A DNA stretch of 64,000 nt from Amphritea sp. (GCF_016744155.1 NZ_JADGEW010000019.1:22883-86882), one strand, 5' to 3'. Numbered from the stretch's first letter, positions 55,243 through 64,000 are shown. Translations and numbers: made by a program. Notes: generated by a model not told the origin, from the letters alone.

Positions 55243-56631
55243 ATGGAATTATCCCTCATCATTGCGGTTGCTGCTGTAGCAATATTCTCAGTTTTTATCA
55301 CTCCAAAAGCGAAAAGCAACGGCGCCTTCTTCAATGGGCTTTCTCCCAAAGGCAAACCTCCTGGCCTGCTGATGCTGACCTTTTCACAGGTAACGACCTG
55401 GATCTTTGCACGTTCTCTGCTTAACGCGGCCATTCTGGGGTTTTACTATGGCATCTGGGGAACCGTTGCTTATGCAACCTACTACCTGTCTTTTCTGACC
55501 GGTGCCAAAATTATAGATTCGGTCCGGTTCAAACACGGTTTTGGCAGTATTCAGGCCTTTTTAACCGATCGGTTTGGTCAATGGGGTACTCAGTGTTACA
55601 ACTTTGTTGTCGGCATACGCTTAGTCAGCGAGGTATTTGCTAACATTCTGGTGATCGGCATTCTCTTTGGTGTTGCTGGGAGTAGCTCTTACACGCTGGC
55701 TGTAGCGCTTTTCGCTATTGTGACCCTGGTTTATTCGATGCTCGGCGGTCTACACGCGTCACTGAGAACCGATCTGTTCCAGATGATTCTATTCCTGATT
55801 GTTCTTACAGCACTGACCATTTTAGTTCTGACTACAGGTCATCTGAATACCGCTACTCTGATGTTTAAAAGCTTCACTATTACCGACCCTGGCCCGATTT
55901 TGATTCTGGTTGCTCTGTTACAGGTTTGGAGTTATCCCATGCACGACCCGGTAATGATGGACCGGGGTTTTCTGGCAGACAGAGAAACGACCCGTAAAAG
56001 TTTTCACCATGCGGCCTGGATCAGCGCTGCCTGCATCATAATCTTCGGTAGCTTTGGTATCGTCGCAGGCGCAAATGCCGGCAGCGGGGAAACCATGAAT
56101 CAGGTGTTGATGCGACTCCTTGGCGAGAACCCCATGCTGTTGTTCAACATTACCTTGGTAATTTCCGCCATGTCGACCCTGGACAGCACACTTTCAAGTG
56201 CCTCTAAACTGGTGGCTGTGGATATGAAATGGATTGAGCCCTCCCGTACCAATGGCCGGATCACTATGGCGGTGTTCGTCATGCTTGGACTGCTATTAGT
56301 GTTCTGGGGCAATAAAGATCTGTTCAGCGCAGTTGCCGTCAGCGGTACAGCTTCAATGTATCTGGCCCCGGTAATATTCTTCTCTTTATGGGGTAACCGT
56401 ACCGACATTCCACTCTGGAGCTATCTGGGTAGCTTTGCCATTGCGATCGCTGGCGCCGCCCTTTACTTCACTGAATCCGCAGGGCATTCACAGCTTTTGG
56501 GGGAGAGCCATAAATACACTAAACTGCTGTTTATCTCTCTGACAGTACTGGTTGGCGGTTGTTTGTTGTTCTGGGCTGGCATGGTCAGTCAGAAGCAACA
56601 ACCCCGATTTAGCAGCACTAGCACCGGGTGA
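55243..56631 (+). CDS. Sodium:solute symporter family protein
   Basis: 462 residues, about 12-13 helices, SSS family: LTFSQVTTWIFARSLLNAA in the first core repeat, VGIRLVSEVFANILVIG, and the signature region with MSTLDSTLSSASKLVAVD. AGGA lies upstream of the ATG. Substrate cannot be read from sequence. It overlaps the next gene by 4 nt (GTGA), suggesting functional pairing with the metallophosphoesterase. Confidence 0.85.
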   Translation: MELSLIIAVAAVAIFSVFITPKAKSNGAFFNGLSPKGKPPGLLMLTFSQVTTWIFARSLLNAAILGFYYGIWGTVAYATYYLSFLTGAKIIDSVRFKHGFGSIQAFLTDRFGQWGTQCYNFVVGIRLVSEVFANILVIGILFGVAGSSSYTLAVALFAIVTLVYSMLGGLHASLRTDLFQMILFLIVLTALTILVLTTGHLNTATLMFKSFTITDPGPILILVALLQVWSYPMHDPVMMDRGFLADRETTRKSFHHAAWISAACIIIFGSFGIVAGANAGSGETMNQVLMRLLGENPMLLFNITLVISAMSTLDSTLSSASKLVAVDMKWIEPSRTNGRITMAVFVMLGLLLVFWGNKDLFSAVAVSGTASMYLAPVIFFSLWGNRTDIPLWSYLGSFAIAIAGAALYFTESAGHSQLLGESHKYTKLLFISLTVLVGGCLLFWAGMVSQKQQPRFSSTSTG

Positions 56632-57494
56632 CCCCTATTAGTTCTTCCTTCGAACCAAACGAGGCCCATCCGCTATTAATTTTCGGCGGGCCTTACAGTA
56701 ACCTCCAAGCAACTAAGCAGATGCAGGCTGTTGCCGCTGAGCTTGAAATCCCTACAACTAATATCCTCTGTACCGGTGATTTGGTGGCCTATTGTGCCCA
56801 ACCTGATGAGACCGTAGAACTGATAAAGAACTGGAACATAACCGTTGTTGCTGGTAACTGTGAAGAATCTGTGGCTAACGGCTCGGATGATTGCGGCTGT
56901 GGCTTTATCGAAGGCAGTAGTTGCGATCTTCTTTCTTCCCAGTGGTACAACTACACTCTTCCCAGAGTTAGCCCGCTAAATAAAGACTGGATGAAACAGC
57001 TGCCTGACCAGATCCGTTTCAATTATGGCGGTCGTCGTTTTACTGCTATCCATGGCGGCACAGATTCAAACAACCGATTCGTTTTTGCCTCGGACTCCAA
57101 TGAGGAGAAACAGCAACAGATCACAGCATCCAACAGCGATATTATTCTGGCGGGACACTGTGGCATGCCTTTCGGTCAGACAACCGAATATGGATATTGG
57201 CTAAACGCAGGTGTTATCGGCATGCCTGCCAACGATGCCTCTGCCTTGACCTGGTATATGCTAATTTCTCAGACAGATGGCGATTTAGTCTGTAGCTGGC
57301 ATAGATTAGCTTATGACCACCCTGAAACAGCAACTCAGATGCAGAAAGCAGGACTGATCAATGGTTATATGAAAGCACTTTATAGCGGGTTATGGCCCAG
57401 TCTCGATGTACTGCCTGAATTTGAAAAATCACAAACGGCCAAACCACTTTCTCTGCCTGACATCAACATTCCAAGAGCGGCAGGTGCTATTTAA
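56628..57494 (+). CDS. Metallophosphoesterase-family protein with altered first motif
   Basis: 288 residues, GTG start coupled to the symporter stop. Calcineurin-like motifs II-V are recognisable (CTGDLVAYC, AGNCEES, AIHGG, LAGHCGMPF), but motif I, normally DxHxN with metal-binding Asp and His, reads FGGPYSN. DDCGCGFIEGSSCDLLSSQW is distinctive. I recall a subfamily with this FGGxYSN form, so the change is probably not an isolated mutation. Metal content and substrate are uncertain. Confidence 0.75.
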   Translation: MTPISSSFEPNEAHPLLIFGGPYSNLQATKQMQAVAAELEIPTTNILCTGDLVAYCAQPDETVELIKNWNITVVAGNCEESVANGSDDCGCGFIEGSSCDLLSSQWYNYTLPRVSPLNKDWMKQLPDQIRFNYGGRRFTAIHGGTDSNNRFVFASDSNEEKQQQITASNSDIILAGHCGMPFGQTTEYGYWLNAGVIGMPANDASALTWYMLISQTDGDLVCSWHRLAYDHPETATQMQKAGLINGYMKALYSGLWPSLDVLPEFEKSQTAKPLSLPDINIPRAAGAI

Positions 57495-57522
57495 GGCTCC
57501 CTAAATCGCTTATACTGCGCAG

Positions 57523-58128
57523 ATGCGAATTCTCTGGATATTAATTTTCTCAGCTGTACTCATTTGGTCAGGTATTAATCCTAAAGACCAGTTCACTTGG
57601 TTTCTGGAAGTTGTGCCCGCTCTGATCGGGGTGCTTATACTAATATTCACCCTCCGCAGTCACCCTTTGACACCCTTGTTATACGGTCTCATTCTGATTC
57701 ACTGCATCATATTGATGGTCGGCGGGCATTATACCTATGCCGAAGTACCCCTCTTCGATCAGCTCTCTGAGCTGTTTGGCTGGCAGCGTAACAACTATGA
57801 TAAGGTTGGCCACCTGGCTCAGGGATTTATTCCAGCAATCATCGCCCGTGAGATCCTCATCCGGGCTCAGGCTGTTAATGGCCATCGCTGGCTGAACTTC
57901 CTGACAGTCTGCTTCTGTCTCGCCTTTAGCGCCTTTTACGAGCTCATTGAATGGTGGGTTGCGGAATTGACCGGAGAGTCCGCAGAGGCGTTCCTGGGCA
58001 CTCAGGGATATGTCTGGGATACCCAATCCGACATGCTTCTGGCCCTTATCGGCGCATGCGCCGCACTTATACTACTCAGCCGTTGGCACGATCGACAGCT
58101 CAGGCAACTTAACTTACAAAATCGATAA
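57523..58128 (+). CDS. DUF2238 (YjdF-like) membrane protein
   Basis: 201 residues with about six hydrophobic segments and the DUF2238 core: HYTYAEVPLF, NNYDKVGHLAQGFIPA, YELIEWW and GTQGYVWDTQSDML. Function unknown. It begins 28 nt after the metallophosphoesterase gene and is followed 14 nt later by selU, so it belongs to the same run. Confidence 0.85.
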   Translation: MRILWILIFSAVLIWSGINPKDQFTWFLEVVPALIGVLILIFTLRSHPLTPLLYGLILIHCIILMVGGHYTYAEVPLFDQLSELFGWQRNNYDKVGHLAQGFIPAIIAREILIRAQAVNGHRWLNFLTVCFCLAFSAFYELIEWWVAELTGESAEAFLGTQGYVWDTQSDMLLALIGACAALILLSRWHDRQLRQLNLQNR

Positions 58129-58142
58129 CCACAGACCTAACT

Positions 58143-59240
58143 ATGCGTTCAGACACTGATAAGTTCCTAGAGCTATTTATTAACGATACACCGATGGTCG
58201 ATCTTAGGGCGCCAATAGAATTCAACCAGGGCGCTTTTCCATCAGCCATAAGCCTTCCACTGATGACTGACGATGAACGGGAAAAAGTGGGTACATGCTA
58301 CAAGGAAGAGGGACAGGAAGCCGCGATTAAGCTTGGCCATCAACTGGTTTGTGGACAGACTAAAGATCAACGCATGGAGCTATGGTTGAACTTTTGCCGA
58401 AACAATCCAGAGGGTTATATCTACTGCTTTCGGGGAGGGCTACGCTCTAGAACTACGCAACAGTGGTTGAAAGATGCTGGAGTGGAATACCCGCTGGTAC
58501 TGGGTGGCTATAAAGCGTTAAGAACGGCACTACTTAACGTCATCAATGACCTGCCAGCAATCATGCCTTTTAATATTGTTGGTGGAAAAACCGGCTCGGC
58601 CAAAACGCTGATGATGAACACCCTGGGCAATGCCATCGACCTTGAAGGTGCAGCTCATCACCGCGGCTCCAGTTTTGGCCGATATGTGAAGCCACAAAAC
58701 AGTCAAATAAACTTTGAAAACATTACCGCTATTGAGATGCTGAAAAAACAGAACGCTGGCTTTCAGCAACTGGTTTTTGAAGATGAAGGCAGAAATATTG
58801 GTAGCGTTGACTTGCCGGTTCAACTCTATCAAAAAATGCAGACAGCACCCGTTGCTGTCATCGAAGACCCTCTTGATATTCGATTGCAGAGATTGTTACA
58901 AGAGTACGTCATCGACATGGTAGCGGACTATACCCGTGTTCACGGTGAAGAGCAGGGCCATATTCTGTGTGAAGAGTACCTGTTGCTAGGCTTAGATAAA
59001 ATCAAACGAAGACTGGGTGATGAACGCTGGCGGACACTGCGCGAAGAGATGCAGAAGGCGATTAAACTGCATCAGCAAGGATCAGGATACGACGCTCATC
59101 TGAACTGGCTCGCTCCTCTACTGGAATTGTATTACGACCCAATGTACGAGTATCAGCTGAATCAGAAAAGTGACCGTATCGTCTATCGAGGGAACTGGCA
59201 GGAATGCCATGACTTTCTGTTAGATACAACGGCAAAATAG
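58143..59240 (+). CDS. selU: tRNA 2-selenouridine synthase
   Basis: 365 residues (also called mnmH/ybbB). An N-terminal rhodanese domain holds catalytic Cys95 in YCFRGGLRS; a P-loop GGKTGSAKT (147-155) starts the C-terminal NTPase domain. The enzyme converts 2-thiouridine at the wobble base of tRNA Lys/Glu/Gln to 2-selenouridine using selenophosphate. selD is not in the window, so selenophosphate must come from elsewhere. Confidence 0.93.
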   Translation: MRSDTDKFLELFINDTPMVDLRAPIEFNQGAFPSAISLPLMTDDEREKVGTCYKEEGQEAAIKLGHQLVCGQTKDQRMELWLNFCRNNPEGYIYCFRGGLRSRTTQQWLKDAGVEYPLVLGGYKALRTALLNVINDLPAIMPFNIVGGKTGSAKTLMMNTLGNAIDLEGAAHHRGSSFGRYVKPQNSQINFENITAIEMLKKQNAGFQQLVFEDEGRNIGSVDLPVQLYQKMQTAPVAVIEDPLDIRLQRLLQEYVIDMVADYTRVHGEEQGHILCEEYLLLGLDKIKRRLGDERWRTLREEMQKAIKLHQQGSGYDAHLNWLAPLLELYYDPMYEYQLNQKSDRIVYRGNWQECHDFLLDTTAK

Positions 59241-59256
59241 GTTTTATAGAATAAAA

Positions 59257-59286
59257 GATTAAAAAGGCCGGTTAAGAAACCGGCCT
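59257..59286 (-). terminator. Intrinsic terminator of the porin gene
   Basis: AGGCCGGTT (59265-59273) pairs with AACCGGCCT (59278-59286); on the minus strand the stem is followed by TTTTT. It also separates selU from the convergent porin. Confidence 0.88.
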
Positions 59287-59356
59287 CAAAAAAGTAGTCA
59301 TTCAAAGCTCGAAGGGGTGACCTAAGAATGACCTGCTTTACCTCAGAACTTTTCCC

Positions 59357-60295
59357 TCAGAACTTAACGCGCATACCCGCCAGATATCCCATCTCTTCAT
59401 CATCGACATCGTTGTCAGCGATTTCAGCAAATACCGATACATGTTTCTGCGCTGGGAACTTATAGGTTACGTTCGCGTACCAAGTGCCAACTTCATCAGC
59501 ACCATCTTCGTCATAGCTGTTGTAACCAACAGATGCTTTGGTGGTTTCAGCAACTTTAAAGGTTGCAGCCAGGTTGTACACATCCAGGTCAGTTGTAGAA
59601 GACAGTTCAGCGGTACTGTAATCAACTGCCAGCTCAGCAAAGCCCGCATCAACAGAAACCATCAGACCATAAGCGTCCTGGCTATCAGAAGCGCCTTCAG
59701 CTTCGTAGGTAAGGTAAGTGAAACCTACTTGCGCAACATCAAGATCAGCTAAAACGAATACATCGAAAGAGCTATCGTTATCTGTTCCGCTGTTACCTTT
59801 AGCTTCCAACTCGGTAGACGTTGATACAAAAACGTTACCAAAGTTTGCGTCCACACGGATAACGTCATCGCCATCTTCGATCAACTCATCAAATGCATCA
59901 CCGGCTTCTTCATATGATGCTTCAACACCAAACTCATCAGAAGAAAGATTCTGTTTACCAAAGCGAACAGCTACATCACCAAAACTCAAACCCAGGTAAG
60001 CTTCTTCAAGATCGCTACGACCATCATACTTATCGTTAGCAGAATCGTCGTAAGAAAAGTCCAGTTGACCAAATGCGGTCATGTCATTGCCTAGCTCATA
60101 GGTAACACGGTTTTTAAGCTCCATATCATCGAATTCCAGATCAAGATCTTTATCTTCGCCGACTTTCTGACGCAGCTGTAGCTGGAAATCACCTTTTAAC
60201 TCGTACTTAAGACCCTTACCTTCGTAAATAGTCGCTGCACTTACAGAACCAGTAGTAGTCGCCGCAATAACAGCAGCCAGGACAAGCTTTTTCAT
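59357..60295 (-). CDS. Gram-negative outer-membrane porin
   Basis: 312 residues. Signal peptide MKKLVLAAVIAATTTGSVSA, then a 16-strand-type barrel with the family markers (RVTYELGNDMTAFGQLDF, EEAYLGLSFGDVAVRFGKQN, quoted separately) and a terminal aromatic (MRVKF). It is rich in Asp/Glu, as in marine porins. General diffusion of small solutes is expected; specificity not evident. Confidence 0.88.
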   Translation of the reverse strand: MKKLVLAAVIAATTTGSVSAATIYEGKGLKYELKGDFQLQLRQKVGEDKDLDLEFDDMELKNRVTYELGNDMTAFGQLDFSYDDSANDKYDGRSDLEEAYLGLSFGDVAVRFGKQNLSSDEFGVEASYEEAGDAFDELIEDGDDVIRVDANFGNVFVSTSTELEAKGNSGTDNDSSFDVFVLADLDVAQVGFTYLTYEAEGASDSQDAYGLMVSVDAGFAELAVDYSTAELSSTTDLDVYNLAATFKVAETTKASVGYNSYDEDGADEVGTWYANVTYKFPAQKHVSVFAEIADNDVDDEEMGYLAGMRVKF

Positions 60296-60349
60296 TTCTT
60301 ACTCCAATTGATAAAAGTTAAAACAGTAATTAAAAAAATATAAAAAAAG

Positions 60350-60988
60350 TTATTTATCACTAACCCAGGACTTAAACCTTTGACGCGTTTCAATATCAGC
60401 ATTTAAATACCAATATCTAAGCAATGTTTCAGGAAGATTAATTAAGTTAGTTTTTTTATTTATTTCATTTGTACGAGGAGACACTACAGATAAAAACACA
60501 GGGTTATTAACAGAGAGATCTCCACCGGTGTTATTCAGTTCTTCTAATTCTTGTTCATAATCTCGATTTATCTGAAACCCTTCCTTTAATAGCGGTTTTG
60601 ATCGGTGTTTAATCAAACGTCCAGTGCTATCCTTAAGCGACCAGAACTTACCACTATTAAACTGACGGAACTCAGATAACCCTTTTACTTCAGACACTAA
60701 CAAACGAAGACTTTTGTCACTCGCATTGAAAACAAGTACATGAAGGTCGGTGTATTCCATCTCAAGACTGCCGGAAGATCTTATTTCTAAAGAATACTGA
60801 ACAAGAAGCTGGTTTTTACCATTAGGTAATGTAATTGAACGATTACTTTCAAAAAGAGAGCTACTTTCTATCTCAGATCCATTTGCAGCAATAAGGGAAA
60901 TACCCGGACCGATAGATAAATCAATCTCGGCACTTACCGAAGAAGAAAAAAGAATTATTGAAATATAAAAAATTGAACAAAATCGCAT
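60350..60988 (-). CDS. DUF2057 family secreted protein
   Basis: 212 residues with a signal peptide ending VSA/EI. NLINLPETLLRYWYLNADIE and RQRFKSWV near the C-terminus and LPNGKNQLLVQYSLE near residue 55 match the DUF2057 (YccT-like) layout. Function unknown; the protein is periplasmic. It is AT-rich compared with the porin 54 nt downstream. Confidence 0.75.
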   Translation of the reverse strand: MRFCSIFYISIILFSSSVSAEIDLSIGPGISLIAANGSEIESSSLFESNRSITLPNGKNQLLVQYSLEIRSSGSLEMEYTDLHVLVFNASDKSLRLLVSEVKGLSEFRQFNSGKFWSLKDSTGRLIKHRSKPLLKEGFQINRDYEQELEELNNTGGDLSVNNPVFLSVVSPRTNEINKKTNLINLPETLLRYWYLNADIETRQRFKSWVSDK

Positions 60989-61125
60989 AACCGCTGCCTA
61001 AAACTTCTTATTAAAATCTAATAGCAGCGATAATAGTAGAGAACTATTACTATAGTATTACTCATTTATTAAGGTAAAATTAACTTATAAAATACAAATA
61101 TTATTTAAAAGAAATATATCGAGCC

Positions 61126-61440
61126 TTACAAAAACTCCTTTAGTTTTTCCTTTACCAAATCTAAATCAACCTCATCTGCAACGTCAGAGGCTCTTCGACC
61201 ATGCGGGTTAGCCTGAGATGAGATATAGTTTCTAACCATGGAGTCACGCCTACTCCTATCAGAACGTCGATCGATCACAGAGACCCGACGTTCCTCGCCT
61301 GAATAGGCTTCGAATAAAGCTTGCTGATGCCATTCATGCGCCAGATTCAATGTCGCAAGCTCAGGGCTGATCCGCCCACCCATTTCATCAATCCAATAGA
61401 ACACTATGCCACTGTCTGACAGGTCTTTGACCAGCTCCAT
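61126..61440 (-). CDS. Small hypothetical protein with Arg/Asp-rich centre
   Basis: 104 residues. The ATG at 61440 has GGGGGAG directly upstream; the frame continues to 61485 without such a site. YWIDEMGGRISPELATLNLAHEWHQQ (partly) is followed by a charged stretch VIDRRSDRSRRDSM and a helical C-terminus (DLDLVKEKLKEFL). No signal or membrane segment and no family recognised. Confidence 0.65.
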   Translation of the reverse strand: MELVKDLSDSGIVFYWIDEMGGRISPELATLNLAHEWHQQALFEAYSGEERRVSVIDRRSDRSRRDSMVRNYISSQANPHGRRASDVADEVDLDLVKEKLKEFL

Positions 61441-61562
61441 AATCACTCCCCCCGGATGATTGCGACAACGCAATAATTCGCGCATACCAATACAGTCTAG
61501 TTCGGAGAAGCAATTTATGTAAAAGTTGTTCGTTTATTAGCTGTATATAGTAGATTTAACAG

Positions 61563-61590
61563 GCAAAAAAAAGGCGGCCATAGGCCGCCA
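61563..61590 (-). terminator. Intrinsic terminator of the phytase-type esterase gene
   Basis: GGCGGCC (61574-61580), loop ATA, GGCCGCC (61584-61590). On the minus strand eight T follow. Confidence 0.92.
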
Positions 61591-61608
61591 AAAACAATAG
61601 TTTAGCTG

Positions 61609-63786
61609 TTACATCTTGCCAGTGCTAAAGAACAGCGTTTCACCAGAGCTATCGTCAACACCATCATTGTCAGTAACCGCATAACCCGTACCCGTGGCAT
61701 CGACGGTGAAGCCTTCTATCTTATCTTGAACATAACCGTTCAAAGACAGCAGATCGGGCATAAAGTCCCGTACAAGAGTCTTCTTAACCACCGGTAAATC
61801 AGATCCAATTGCAGCAGGCTTCAGTTGATCTATAGAGACACTGTAAAGACGTTTAACAGCAGCGTTCTCACCTAACTGGTTGTCGCGCTCGATAATATAG
61901 ACATTGTCGCCGTGCTCAACTATCTCAGATAGACCCACCCAACCGTTATTTGATGCCTCCAGCGGGTATCGCACAGCCCCCCAGCTGTTTGTCTTCAGAT
62001 TATAAGAGAGCAGTTTAACCTGATCCTTAGGATCATCTTTCCAGGGGCGTTGAATCGCGATCCACAAGTTATCACCGATCATTGTGATGCCTTCAGCACC
62101 GTACTTCCTCTCATGTATCAGCAATTGAGCCGGAAAATCGATTGAACGATCTATCTCGCCATTACTGTTTACATGATGAATAGCATGTGGGATTTGTTTA
62201 GAGGTTTTTCCCTCTGATGAGAGCCAGAATCCTCCAGTTCCATCAGCCGCAATACCTTCGAGATCAAGCTTCTTAGCAATTTTTCCATCACGCATTACAG
62301 ACATAGCAGAGGTGATATGCGCAGGTGCTTTGTTTGCATCAATCGTAAAGATCGTTGGCTGGTTAGCATAAAAACTATCATTTACTGCATACAGGATACC
62401 CGCAGCTTTTGGATCGGCAGTCAGGCCTGACAACGCACCCCAACCGATTGGCATACCCGTGGCAGTCATATCTGAAACGATCTGAGGGTATTGGGCGGGC
62501 TTATCTTCGAAGCTGTAAATCATCACATGGGCACGGGGCCCCTTATCTTCGATAAGATCTTTCTCATTGGCCGTAATCAACAGATTACGACCCGGTATAG
62601 TTACAGCAGACTCTGGTGCCATCCCGGATGGTAATAACTGCACAAACTCAGGTGTACCACCAGTATCGCGATAAACACCCACGACAGAAGCACGCTCAGA
62701 GAGTACAAAAATATAGGTATCGGTACCAAATGTGCCAACAGCCAGTCCTTCTGGCTCATTACCCTTCTTACCGGAACGCTTATCAGGATAGTGACCCGCT
62801 TTGATAACCTCTTTCTCAAATGCCATACCGGATTCAAATAGCTCACGACCATCTTTATGGAAGATAGTAAAACCACGAGCACCACCGTTGAAATCACCCT
62901 CATTGGCGATAACAAAACGATCATCGTCGATCCACTTAACCGAATCCGGCTCACGCAGACGCGTCTGGCTTCCGGTGAACAGCAGCGCTTTATCCTTCTC
63001 AGTATCTACTTGAGAAAGCACAACGCTTCCTGCAGAGAAATGATTGATCAACCTACCGCTCTTCGCATCGACAACAGCAAGATGATTATTTTCCTGAAGA
63101 GTAACCACAATTTCATTCTTGCTATTAAAATCGACAAATTCTGGCTCAGGATCTGTAACACCAATCTCTGCAAGACCCGTCATTTCAACTTTCTTAATCT
63201 CTGCACACAGAAGCGTCTCATTTTTCAGCGGGACTATTGTCAGCCAACCTGCAGGTAGCTGAGGCAATTCCCCATCATTAAGATCTTCATCACGTTCGTT
63301 CTCAATGGCAACAGCAACATATTGACCGTCTTTAGAAACGGCTACAGAATCCGGCTGACCGCCCAGATCACAGCGCCCCATCTCCGTATGTGTATCCATG
63401 CTGATAGCGGTTAGGAAGCCCGATGGCTTAGTGTAACTTTCAGAGGTATTAACCCCGGCAAAAGCAGTGTTACCAAAAACAGCAACCGCTGTAGGTTCGC
63501 CATCTAATTTAATGTAACCGCCCGAGACTGGCTTAGCCGCATCACTGATATCAACAAAACCAAGACCACCGAACGGGCTATCGGAATAAACAACCGTATT
63601 ACCATCAGTACTCGCAGCAATAATCTCAGGAGAAGTTTCCTGCGTCCGCTTAACACCTTCCGGCAGACTGTGGATAACTGCATAACTAGCAATGCGGTTA
63701 AATGAATCGGCATGTGCTTGAACAGCAATACCCGACAGGGCAACAGCCAGCGTCAAAAGTGGCTTTTTAAAACAGAAGGCAGACAT
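61609..63786 (-). CDS. Secreted beta-propeller protein with phytase-type esterase domain
   Basis: 725 residues. The ATG at 63786 has GGAG upstream and starts signal peptide MSAFCFKKPLLTLAVALSGI ending near AHA/DS; the frame continues 11 codons further. The N-terminal half (~30-430) has WD-like/LVIVD-type propeller repeats (GQPDSVAVSKDGQYVAVAIE in part). The C-terminal ~300 residues match the esterase-like phytase domain (SGLTADPKAAGILYAVNDSF, LEGIAADGTGGFWLSSEG, GAEGITMIGDNLWIAIQRPW, each only in part). A Pho box upstream supports induction by phosphate starvation and a role in organic-phosphate scavenging. Confidence 0.82.
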   Translation of the reverse strand: MSAFCFKKPLLTLAVALSGIAVQAHADSFNRIASYAVIHSLPEGVKRTQETSPEIIAASTDGNTVVYSDSPFGGLGFVDISDAAKPVSGGYIKLDGEPTAVAVFGNTAFAGVNTSESYTKPSGFLTAISMDTHTEMGRCDLGGQPDSVAVSKDGQYVAVAIENERDEDLNDGELPQLPAGWLTIVPLKNETLLCAEIKKVEMTGLAEIGVTDPEPEFVDFNSKNEIVVTLQENNHLAVVDAKSGRLINHFSAGSVVLSQVDTEKDKALLFTGSQTRLREPDSVKWIDDDRFVIANEGDFNGGARGFTIFHKDGRELFESGMAFEKEVIKAGHYPDKRSGKKGNEPEGLAVGTFGTDTYIFVLSERASVVGVYRDTGGTPEFVQLLPSGMAPESAVTIPGRNLLITANEKDLIEDKGPRAHVMIYSFEDKPAQYPQIVSDMTATGMPIGWGALSGLTADPKAAGILYAVNDSFYANQPTIFTIDANKAPAHITSAMSVMRDGKIAKKLDLEGIAADGTGGFWLSSEGKTSKQIPHAIHHVNSNGEIDRSIDFPAQLLIHERKYGAEGITMIGDNLWIAIQRPWKDDPKDQVKLLSYNLKTNSWGAVRYPLEASNNGWVGLSEIVEHGDNVYIIERDNQLGENAAVKRLYSVSIDQLKPAAIGSDLPVVKKTLVRDFMPDLLSLNGYVQDKIEGFTVDATGTGYAVTDNDGVDDSSGETLFFSTGKM

Positions 63787-63820
63787 CTGAGTACTCCAAC
63801 ATAAGAAAATTAATGCCAAG

Positions 63821-63865
63821 ATACTAGTGATGAGATATGACGGATTAGTGACTTAAATATGACGG
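63821..63865 (-). promoter_or_regulatory. Pho box and -10 of the phytase-type esterase gene
   Basis: On the minus strand three 7-mers in exact 11-bp register: CCGTCAT (63859-63865), AAGTCAC (63848-63854), CCGTCAT (63837-63843), against PhoB half-site CTGTCAT. TAGTAT (63821-63826) lies 10 nt further as a -10, the spacing used in PhoB-activated promoters. Confidence 0.7.
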
Positions 63866-63903
63866 AATGAATTTAAGGGTTTTGGCTAGATCGCGAGCAC
63901 ATC

Positions 63904-63931
63904 GTTGCTCGTTGCTCGTTGCTCGTTGCTC
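63904..63931 (+). repeat. Heptamer tandem repeat GTTGCTC x4
   Basis: Four perfect copies of GTTGCTC; a GCGAGCA inverted match lies just upstream (63892-63898). It is outside any gene, ~120 bp upstream of the phytase-type esterase start. Confidence 0.9.
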
Positions 63932-64000
63932 GGCATTATTGGTTTACACCAATCCCATGCAACAACTTTCTTACAAAGCATTTAACTCACTAACCTTCTT

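Overview
The window looks like chromosomal DNA of a Gram-negative, probably marine gammaproteobacterium of the Oceanospirillales type. The grounds are: homodimeric aceE with a triple-lipoyl aceF, a PdhR-type regulator, a TRAP carboxylate transporter, an acidic Gram-negative porin, selU, and an exosortase A (XrtA)/PEP-CTERM exopolysaccharide locus. No rRNA, tRNA, CRISPR array, prophage or insertion sequence was recognised.

1-25 kb: an XrtA/PEP-CTERM EPS locus. It opens with the end of sensor kinase prsK and the sigma-54 activator prsR on the + strand. A long minus-strand block follows: a PEP-CTERM protein, the XrtA-associated ATPase, TPR lipoprotein PrsT, an exosortase A-EpsI fusion, an Alg13/Alg14-like glycosyltransferase pair, further glycosyltransferases, a Wzy-like polymerase, a pyruvyl-transferase module, an O-acetyltransferase, Wzx flippase, tyrosine autokinase, Wzz-like chain-length protein and the initiating phosphoglycosyltransferase. 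A second PEP-CTERM protein closes the block. A divergent 818-residue secreted protein of unknown function sits inside it. Both PEP-CTERM genes flanking the locus carry a -24/-12 promoter and share an upstream 20-bp motif, which is probably what PrsR recognises.

25-42 kb: the + strand carries the polysaccharide export lipoprotein, a PEP-CTERM-associated beta-barrel and sugar-nucleotide supply genes (galU, pgi, a degenerate UDP-sugar dehydrogenase paralogue lacking the catalytic cysteine, vanZ-like, phosphohexomutase). The minus strand carries rfbDCAB for dTDP-rhamnose, a UDP-glucuronate 4-epimerase-like gene and a complete ugd. A third PEP-CTERM protein and a beta-CASP nuclease-like protein lie between them. 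Together these supply dTDP-rhamnose, UDP-glucose, UDP-glucuronate and UDP-galacturonate to the polymer.

42-55 kb: central carbon metabolism. aceE-aceF are followed by an unusual chain of hairpins ending in a terminator. A PdhR/LldR-type regulator is divergent from a TRAP transporter and a fused FAD/Fe-S D-lactate dehydrogenase. A perfect PdhR-type operator lies in front of the transporter, so this reads as a lactate uptake and oxidation module feeding pyruvate to PDH.

55-64 kb: a sodium:solute symporter, a non-canonical metallophosphoesterase, a DUF2238 membrane protein and selU on the + strand; a porin, a DUF2057 protein, a small unknown protein and a phytase-type esterase on the minus strand. 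The esterase gene has a convincing Pho box and a heptamer tandem repeat upstream.
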